Source: Antedon mediterranea (taxonomy: Eukaryota > Echinodermata > Crinoidea > Comatulida > Antedonidae). Taken from it: a stretch of 64,000 bases of DNA. The DNA lies in contig NC_092673.1 in assembly GCF_964355755.1 (NCBI RefSeq), forward strand, positions 30,571,001-30,635,000. The letters are read 5' to 3'. The notes beneath the pieces are model-generated. The model ran no database searches, was not told the DNA's origin, and was given only the letters and a program-made list of their open reading frames with translations. Positions 57,077-64,000 of this stretch are shown here, in pieces (position 1 is the first letter of the stretch; each line of letters opens with the position of its first letter). Both the position numbers and the translations under genes were made by a program.

Positions 57077-60000
57077 ATGAGGACGAGGTATCACTAGGTT
57101 CATATTCACTTTCTGGACTGGAATTAGACTCGACAGGAGGCTCTGTAGTAGGAGCGTTAGTTGGATCTACATGTGAAGTTCAATATTAAAAGTGTTACGT
57201 CAAAAAGTCGATTTTTTGTAAGAAAGTGTTCTTGTTTTAATATAACCATTAAATGGCCGAACGTGCTTATTTTATATAAAGGCAGTCAAGGCATGGTTAT
57301 TAGTGGTCCATCGTACCGTAAGATTACCAGATCACTTGATTATTTGTCGGGACGGTGTGATAGTGATACGATATAACTTACCTGGTCGACAGCCTTTCGG
57401 AAATTTACCAGACCACTCCAGCGACGGCAGGCATTCCACGGAACGTAGGTCTTCGCCCATAATATGGAAACCAACATCACAGAGAAACCCAAGGGAACTA
57501 CCGACGTGGAAATCACCGCCTATTATTCTTCCATTTTTAAACTCCGATGGTGGTGGTGGGCACAGATGACCTAAACATAGATATTGATTGTATATAATTT
57601 CATGAAAACTTTCTAAAAAATGGCTAGTAGGATGATTTTAACGTCATATTAGTTTAATGATATACCACCGTAATAAAACATGGTTCCCACAAGCGACGCA
57701 ACGTAACCTAAGCAACGTAAAGCTTGGTTCCCACTAGCCTAGCGACGCAACGTAACGCAACCTACGCAACGCAAGAAGATGCCCTTCTAATAATTGTGTT
57801 TTCCCCCGCCTGCGTGAAATCAAACCCGCGATATATTGCGTCGTCGGTTCCCACTTGTGATTACGTAATACAGCACTTTGCGTCAATACGTCGCTGCGTT
57901 GCGTTCTAGTGGGAACCACGCTTTAGTATTTTATCTAATGTAAAATTATTTATTTAAAAAAATCTTTTTATAATTACCAACGCATCTTGGGGGAGGAACA
58001 TCAAATACGCCTGCCGTAGTACATCTGGCAAACTGCTCTCCTTCCAGACTAAATCCGTTGTCGCACGAATAGACTATCTCGCTGCTCATTGGTATTTGGT
58101 CAACGTCTGGATGAGATCTCTCGCCATTCACTGGGGCTTCGGGAACATCGCACATTGGTGCTGAAAAAATGATTAGAGGAACATCACACTATTTTTGTCA
58201 AACTAATTTGATAGTGCAGATAGACTGGCTTTAGGACAATTGTCAAACTAATTTTATAATGCAGACAGAGCAGCTTTAGAGGCCCGTTTAGAGGACAATA
58301 ATTCGATCAACTTACCTGATTCCAGTATAATAATTTCAACAGTCATTGGTTTTTGCTTCTCGTCCATGGCATCGTTACACGTGTACAAGCCGGAATGTGA
58401 TGGGGTTGGTTTTTTTATTGTCAGAGTTTTCGATGCTCTAAAGTACCTGTTGAAATTTGTTGGAGCTGTAGCTGTTTCATCATAAAGAGTTATCGACAGT
58501 TCGGGTTCGCCTACTCGGCATGTTATGTGCAATGGTTGTTTTTTGTCCTCGGCGATGATGATGCTGCCATTGTTCGATATCCCTGTGATAGCGCCAGTTT
58601 CTGTGATGAGTTGCGACTCGGATAGTTCTGAAAAAAAACCCATTGCAATAAGAATATATATTATGTATATACTACATTAAACGTGGATAAATAACCGTAC
58701 CAGTAATCAGTATATAGAAGGCAGACCTACACGTAAATATGAATATTCACACCTGTGCACAAATTAAAAAAAAAAATCACAGCTGGTGTTGTCCACCATG
58801 GTAATTATACTTTTATTAGAATTAGTAAAAATTTTGGACCAATTTGTATGTCTCATAATTTCAGTGAGTAACCTCAATTCTTCCAGCAACCCGGCCGAAT
58901 CACAGATATTACACACACCCATAGGCCTACCGGTGCTCTCCACATGACAATTTGTTTCGCATAATTCATAGGCAAATTCCGTAATATAAACACATGTGGA
59001 GCTGTATCATGTTATGTTAAATGGTAGGTTAGTGATACAGGCGTCACATTGAAACACATGGGACCATGTATCACGGAATCTGCCTATGATATCGATCAAT
59101 GTTGATAATACAGTACCAAGAACCGGTTGCGATCTAAACAAAATGCTAACCGCCGGAGATAAAAGGGTTTATAATAGGCCTACTGATGGTATTTGTCGCA
59201 GCCAGACCAAAGATCAAAGGATTATTATGAGTTCCTATCTTGGCAAGGCGAGCTCAGTGTCCTGTTTTTAGATTACCTTGCTCACAAACTTACCGCATGC
59301 TGGTGGTGGAGCAGACCAGCTGTCTCCTACGCACTCTCTATTTTGACGGCCACGAAATCTATAACGTCCAACATCTCTGCATCGGCTGACAAGCGTAGTT
59401 CCCTCCGGAAACTCATCGTGATCACTCAAACGTAACGGGAAACGGCCATTGATGAAGGTGACCACGTGAGAGTCCTTATCGGGTCTTGGACAATCTCCAG
59501 CAACATCTTAAATGTAGAAAAGTAGAGTAAATAAGACAAGGAACTGACGTGTGTCTCAACACCAAGCGTGGTATTGTGATATATTAACTTTCATGGCAAC
59601 ATTAATTTTACTTCATAAAAATAACAATCAATTTTGGTTAGGAAAATGGAAACGAATTCGGACCAGGGACAAGTAGAATTACACTTCCCTGGTACATCCC
59701 TAAGGAGTGGCAATTCAGGAAACGAACAAAACAACCTATTTTAAACGGTAAATAAATCGGAAAAAAATAAGAATTTTGTTAAGACTAGTCATGATAGGTA
59801 ATTAATAACAATGACAAAGGCCTATTGTTCATATAAATTCAGACACTCGATTCTCCGTATTGTATATATGTCCCCAGTAGGCTACCATATGATCCGTATT
59901 GCAGCATTACATTTGCCTGGCCCTGCCCTGATAGGGATAATGATGATAGTGGTAATAATAATTACTACCATTAATTGAGCACATAACACTTTTTTTGTCA

Positions 60001-61321
60001 AACTAGTTTGAAAGTTTATGTAGACAAAGCTTTATACCCTAGCCTTAATACAATAAAGGCAGATTATACACCTGAGATGCTGTTACGGAATATCTCAAAC
60101 ATGGGCAATATTCGTACGTGGAGACGGGAATCAGGATTCAAACTTTTCCGAATTGGTTTTTCTATTTTCTAATCAGTTTTTTTTTCGCTTTCAATAATTG
60201 TTTCCTCTCCCAACTCTAGATCCTTGATGATAATCCTTTAATCTGAAGTGGTTACACTCCTTCGGGATGATGTTATCCTATTAATCCACCGTAAATCCAT
60301 TCATATAGTACTTAGATAAGTTTTCAAAAAGCAAATTTTCTATTTTTATTAAACATTTTTTGCGATTAATTACACAGTAGGCCTAGTTAGAGTGTTTTTT
60401 TATGTACTAATTTGTTTTTATATGTAACAATTAAAAGGTTATATCAACAATTGTGACGTGTTCGTACTTTAATTTAACCATAGCATAGTATCATTTTAGG
60501 AGTTAAAGTTGCCTCATGTCAAAGTCGACCCTTTCTCGCACTTTCGCAAGGACATTGGGACCGTGTGCTATGAAAGGTGTGGAGAATGATGTTGGATAGA
60601 TAGAAGGAAAATGATGAATTAATGAGGCGAAATTAGAGCGATTAGGTTAGTCAGTTTAGTAGTGTGGTCTGATGTAAAATGTGTGTCAATTTATTAGAAA
60701 ATGACAATTATCACCACTAAGGCATATGGCGCCCGGAGGGAGATACTCTGAAATCAAAGCAATTAGAACAGTATTTGTATTCGTGTGTAATTTAAATTTA
60801 AAAAACATCATACATTAGTTTTTACAACCAGAGCACGCGTCAGGATTTGATTTTTTTTGTTGGTGCATTAAAATACTTTGAAATAAGGTAAACACATAAA
60901 CACAAATCAGCCTCTCGAAATAAACAGTACAATACTGTGATTCTTTAATGAGACCCGCAGACAAAAAACAGTAGAATTTCACTTAGCTAGGATGAGGGGA
61001 GAGAGAGAGAAGTAGGCCTAGAAGATAGAAGTGGGAATTATTGATGAAGACAGAATGGAAATAAACCGGGAGAGCTGGAGAGAAAATGTATGGCCTTGTG
61101 TCCAAAGAGGGAGCAGAAAGAGGGAGCAGGAAGAGGATAGATGATGAGGCAATTCTTTAACGATAAAGAACAAATCTGAAACGACGAATAATTAACAGTC
61201 TATATGTCTTTAAAAAAAGTTGTTTACAAACACCTAAAAGATGTTTTAATGTTACATTGACAAACTAACCTTTAATAAAAATAGCTCCGATCAGCATAAA
61301 CACAAAATTTAAGCAATACAT
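57077..61321 (-). CDS. Sushi/Ig domain secreted or surface protein, 3' end not found
   Basis: Six exons on the minus strand: 61321-61270 (signal peptide MYCLNFVFMLIGAIFIK), 59506-59294 (sushi 1), 58627-58316 (Ig-like), 58160-57978 (sushi 2), 57570-57382 (sushi 3), 57166-57077 (Ser/Thr/Pro/Glu-rich stalk). Each domain exon begins and ends in phase 1, the exon-shuffling pattern of extracellular modules. Every sushi exon has four cysteines; the tryptophan is present in sushi 1 and 3 but not in sushi 2. The Ig exon has the Cys pair about 50 apart (HITC, SGLYTC) but no core tryptophan. 346 codons are assigned. The stalk exon ends at a GTGAGT donor, so at least one more exon, perhaps membrane or anchor, must follow. 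Sushi plus Ig suggests adhesion or immune recognition; no specific family was recognised. Confidence 0.78.
57673..57927. mobile_element. MITE family C, nested pair
   Basis: One left end at 57679 (TGGTTCCCACAAGCGACGCA), a second at 57722 (GCTTGGTTCCCACTAG), and a right end CTAGTGGGAACCACGCTTTA at 57906-57926. One copy seems inserted at the edge of another. It lies between the two last sushi exons. Confidence 0.7.
58170..58275. repeat. MITE family A debris between the Ig and sushi 2 exons
   Basis: TTTTTGTCAAACTAATTTGA, TAGTGCAGATAGA and a second TGTCAAACTAATTTTATAAT. It corresponds to 45795-45985 in the pseudogene, where the block has expanded. Confidence 0.65.
58966..59089. mobile_element. 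MITE family G, second copy
   Basis: TCATAGGCAAATTCCGTAAT and its imperfect inverse ATCACGGAATCTGCCTATGA flank a loop with GTGATACAGGCGTCACAT, like the element at 26673-26820. The arms are more diverged here. Intron 2 of the sushi/Ig gene. Confidence 0.65.
59662..59693. repeat. 32-bp imperfect palindrome
   Basis: ACCAGGGACAAGTAGAATT and ACACTTCCCTGGT; a diverged relative of the perfect palindrome at 35544-35577. Confidence 0.6.
59975..60034. mobile_element. MITE family A, right-end fragment
   Basis: GAGCACATAACACTTTTTTTGTCAAACTAG, then GAAAGTTTATGTAGACAAAG; the left half is missing. Intron 1 of the sushi/Ig gene. Confidence 0.6.
60036..61269. other. Remainder of intron 1 of the sushi/Ig gene
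   Basis: AT-rich with a purine-rich stretch at about 60990-61140 (GAGAGAGAGAAG, AGAGGGAGCAGAAAGAGGG). No exon with good splice signals was seen. Confidence 0.5.
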
Positions 61322-61536
61322 CTTGTGTGTAGTTTCTTCTATCCTGTTGTAGTTTCACTTTTTAATAGCTCTGCTATTTATCAGTTCTTTCGCAGGAAAC
61401 TGCCAAACCCTGGATTAGGCCTACTACACGGCAATGGCTTACTATTCGATGATTTAACTTTCATACCACCTTTTCATGAATAGTCAGAACTGTTACTACA
61501 TGATTCTGATTAAATACCGCTTTTGATGGTATATAT

Positions 61537-61878
61537 TTAGCCGTTTTGGTAACTTGGAAATAGTATGGTTCAAATCTCTCTCTAGGTACATGCGCCTATA
61601 TAAATGGCAAAAGCCTTCCTATATACTTTCTAGGCGTATAATATGGTATATTATTTAGCCGTTTTGGTAACTTGAAATAGTATGGTTCAAATCTCACTAG
61701 GTACATGCGCCTATATAAATGGCAAAAGCCTTCCTATGTACTTTCTAGGCGTATAATATGGTATATTATTTAGCCGTTTTGGTAACTTGAAATAGTATGG
61801 TTCAAATCTCTCTCTAGGTACATGCGCCTATATAAATGGCAAAAGCTTTCCTATATACTTTCTAGGCGTATAATATGG
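61537..61878. repeat. About 117-bp tandem repeat, three units, upstream of the sushi/Ig gene
   Basis: TTAGCCGTTTTGGTAACTTG starts units at 61537, 61655 and 61770. Each unit also has AAATAGTATGGTTCAAATCT, GGTACATGCGCC, TATATAAATGGCAAAAG and CTTTCTAGGCGTATAATATGG. The array ends about 215 bases upstream of the signal-peptide exon (ATG at 61321). Every unit therefore brings a TATATA-like element to the promoter region of that gene. Confidence 0.88.
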
Positions 61879-62460
61879 CGCCAAGTTATAAGATACGGTA
61901 GCTAATGTTATTTTGACAACTTTGTAACATGACCACATGTTATCATTTTGCCATTTTGCTAACTGTATACATTTTCAAGTATCAAATGTATCATTTGATT
62001 GGTTTTATTCGGTTCAATAAAATAACTAAAAAAACTATTTAAAAAAACAGTAACAGAACCAAGAAACAAAATTTTACCCAGGATAAAGTTGTATATGTTT
62101 TATACTAGATTCTGTGTGACGTTTTTTGCCTGAAAATTGTGATTGAGTACTGTATGATATTATACGTATGAAACGCCTAGTCTTCATTAAACTCATATAA
62201 TACAAGTGAATACAAAAAAGACACATTATTTATTGTCATTCTACACTATTGTACATAAGGCTAGCAATTCATATCAAAAACTGAATGTCTTGTCCTTTTA
62301 ACAAGCATAAAAATGATTTGTAAACTCATTGTCAATTTTGTTATATCATACAGGACTTTCTACAATAATTGAAAAAAAAAATCCAATTTTATATGATGAA
62401 ATAAATATTTTAGTAGTGTAAACAGTGTAAAATAATTTTATTGTTTTTATATATACAGTA
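61879..62460. other. Intergenic AT-rich sequence
   Basis: No gene recognised. It separates the divergent upstream end of the sushi/Ig gene from the 3' end of the next minus-strand gene. Confidence 0.5.
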
Positions 62461-62518
62461 TTTCATTTATTTTTATTGAAACAAGATATCAGAGATTATT
62501 GACCTATGATGTCTGTCC

Positions 62519-62623
62519 TTATCGTCCGATTGACGTTGAGCTTATGCCACTAGCCGCCGGCTTGTCTATAGAACTAGCTTCTCGTTTGAGCACGTGCAGT
62601 AGTGTTTGTGAACTTTCTATAAT
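62519..62623 (-). CDS. Probable last coding exon of an unidentified gene
   Basis: On the minus strand an acceptor GATATCTTTCAG (ending at 62624) opens a phase-0 frame of 34 codons, from IIESSQTLLHVLKREASS to SSTSIGR, closed by TAA at 62521-62519. An AATAAA (reverse complement at 62466-62471) follows about 50 bases later, the distance expected for a 3' end. The other two frames close early. The peptide looks like the end of a helix followed by a Ser-rich tail. I do not recognise the protein; its other exons should lie right of 62640 or beyond the window. Confidence 0.5.
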   Translation of the reverse strand: MIESSQTLLHVLKREASSIDKPAASGISSTSIGR

Positions 62624-62629
62624 CTGAAA

Positions 62630-63330
62630 GATATCAAAATTATAATTAGGAGTGGGACAAAATATTGTTAGAAAATTACACACATTTAAAAAAAAATTAA
62701 TGTTAAGGATGTATTATATTTTTTTAGGAAACACAAAATCTATGCCTCATTATACTGTAATATTTACTGGCCATTTAAGTGACCTTTGACCCCAAGACTA
62801 GCATGTACCTTTCCATCTATATAAATTATTGCAGTGTGTTTTGCTATTAGATAGAAATAGAAGAAAAATCCACTATTAGTAAGATTTTTATCATACAAAA
62901 AAAAGATTTTGTAATGGATATAAGCAACATTAGAAATAGTACTGTAACTAATGATAAAGTGAAACATTTACTTTAAATTAATATTACTTTATTATTTTCT
63001 TTGCAGAGTGACTTTTTAAATGTGTAAGTGTTGAAATTATTTGTATATGTGCCCAAAAATCTGTTGCCAAACTAATTAGTTCTAATGAATAATTAGCAAC
63101 CATCACCAAAATATATTTATCAAAATATTTTTTAAATTATACAATTGAAACTTTTTACCAAGCACCCATGCATATTATTTATTATTATATTTATAATCAA
63201 ATTGACATCATGATCTACTCTACCAACCTATGATACTATATATCATGGTTTTGTTTAGTTGATTATTTAGAATAAATGTTCACCTAATTTTTATTGTATG
63301 AAATCTTAATATTTACATTATTTATTTCTC
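62630..63330. other. AT-rich sequence, probably intronic
   Basis: No exon, repeat array or inverted repeat seen. If the exon at 62519-62623 is real this is its upstream intron. Confidence 0.4.
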
Positions 63331-63453
63331 TCTGTACAGATTTTGTGTAAAAAAAGTGCCTAAATATGGTAGTGATATACTTAAATATGGTGGTGATATG
63401 ACATCATCATGTCCATATGGGCACATCACAGTTTGATAGTGGACAGAACTTTA
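63331..63453. mobile_element. MITE family A copy, ends decayed
   Basis: GTGCCTAAATATGGTAGTGA, a second TAAATATGGTGGTGATATGA, CATCATCATGTCCATATGGG and GTTTGATAGTGGACAGAACT; the left terminus is reduced to TCTGTACAGA. Confidence 0.75.
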
Positions 63454-64000
63454 GATTTGGTAAAAATACTACGCTACAGTAAATTAATTTCACTCTAGAA
63501 CTCTAGACACTTTGCATTCACATTTGTTCTGTTTTACATAACAAGTGTGAAATGAAGATTTTCAGAATACAAATCAAAACATTTGGATTTAAATGTAGAA
63601 TCATTCTATCTATTCAAACAGCTCAGAAGAGCATAATCTACCAAATGAAACAAAGCTATACATAAAACAGGATGTTAGTAATTGTTCTAGGGTAGTTTTG
63701 ATTGCACTAGACACACCTTACTAAATAATCTTTTAAACTACAATTAGAAATCTGTATGGCCAGGCATTAATTGTTCTCAAAATGCACTGGGTAACAGTTC
63801 ATAGCAGCTGTCGTTCATTTCAGCTTGCCATACTTTACCTAAAAGAAAAATACCACCCCTTTGGCTTTAGGGATTAAAAGCAGGGAGATCTAAAACTAAT
63901 TTGTTTTAAATCTCTCTGGTAACTAAAAGCAATGAGAAAAAATTCCAGCCTATTGTACTCAATTGTATTTATTTATTATTTCACTATACTGGGTAGCCTC
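63454..64000. other. AT-rich sequence at the window end
   Basis: One short minus-strand frame with an acceptor was considered and rejected (see the rejected list). Otherwise nothing recognisable. Confidence 0.4.

Noticed and set aside
57161-57569. Plus-strand frames opposite the sushi/Ig exons
   Set aside because: Shadows of the minus-strand sushi 3 and stalk exons, which have cysteines, phases and splice sites.
63777-63838. Possible minus-strand exon ending CYELLPSAF
   Set aside because: It has an acceptor and a stop but no polyadenylation signal nearby, and it competes with the better-supported terminal exon at 62519-62623.

Overview
The window is a piece of animal nuclear genome. Genes are split into many small exons with GT-AG introns, the sequence is AT-rich, and it is crowded with non-LTR retrotransposon fragments and short inverted-repeat elements (MITEs). 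The gene set is an EDEM3 orthologue, an FG-GAP protein of the DEFECTIVE IN EXINE FORMATION 1 (DEX1) type, two ACE2-like M2 peptidases and a sushi/Ig protein. A non-vertebrate deuterostome such as an echinoderm fits, but species cannot be fixed from sequence alone. All exon models below were built by eye from splice signals and reading phase; there is no transcript evidence.

Layout. 1-5620: an old LINE tail (445-640 and 5234-5620) split by a younger Tx1/L1-like LINE (641-5219, minus) that has a 14-bp target-site duplication and broken ORFs. 5956-6152: last exon of an unidentified one-helix membrane protein (plus). 6859-20435: complete 20-exon EDEM3 (plus), an ER mannosidase-like protein of glycoprotein degradation. 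20436-25347: EDEM3 3' flank, then a 71-bp satellite array of 21 units (23744-25255). 25348-33140: complete 13-exon FG-GAP/DEX1-like gene (minus), convergent with EDEM3, with a tRNA-like gene in its third intron. 33202-34199: 5'-truncated LINE just upstream of that gene. 35039-43589 and 46595-54722: tandem copies of a 13-exon ACE2-like metallopeptidase (plus). Between them (45594-46128) lies a decayed copy of two exons of the next gene. 57077-61321: a sushi/Ig secreted or surface protein (minus, 3' end not found). 61537-61878: a three-unit repeat just upstream of it. 62519-62623: probable last exon of another minus-strand gene.

The ACE2-like pair and the sushi/Ig gene belong to one duplication of about 11.5 kb. 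The ancestral unit was ACE2-like (plus) followed by sushi/Ig (minus). After duplication the left sushi/Ig copy decayed, while both peptidases kept complete reading frames and zinc sites. They carry the Arg/Leu/Phe set that separates ACE2-type carboxypeptidases from ACE, and a GPI-like hydrophobic tail in place of the collectrin and transmembrane parts of vertebrate ACE2.

The dominant repeat signal is a set of MITE families with short terminal inverted repeats, mostly in introns. One family (terminus CTCTGTCTACACTATC) occurs about 19 times in 64 kb. The ACE2-like duplication separates insertions made before it (shared introns) from those made after it (one copy only).
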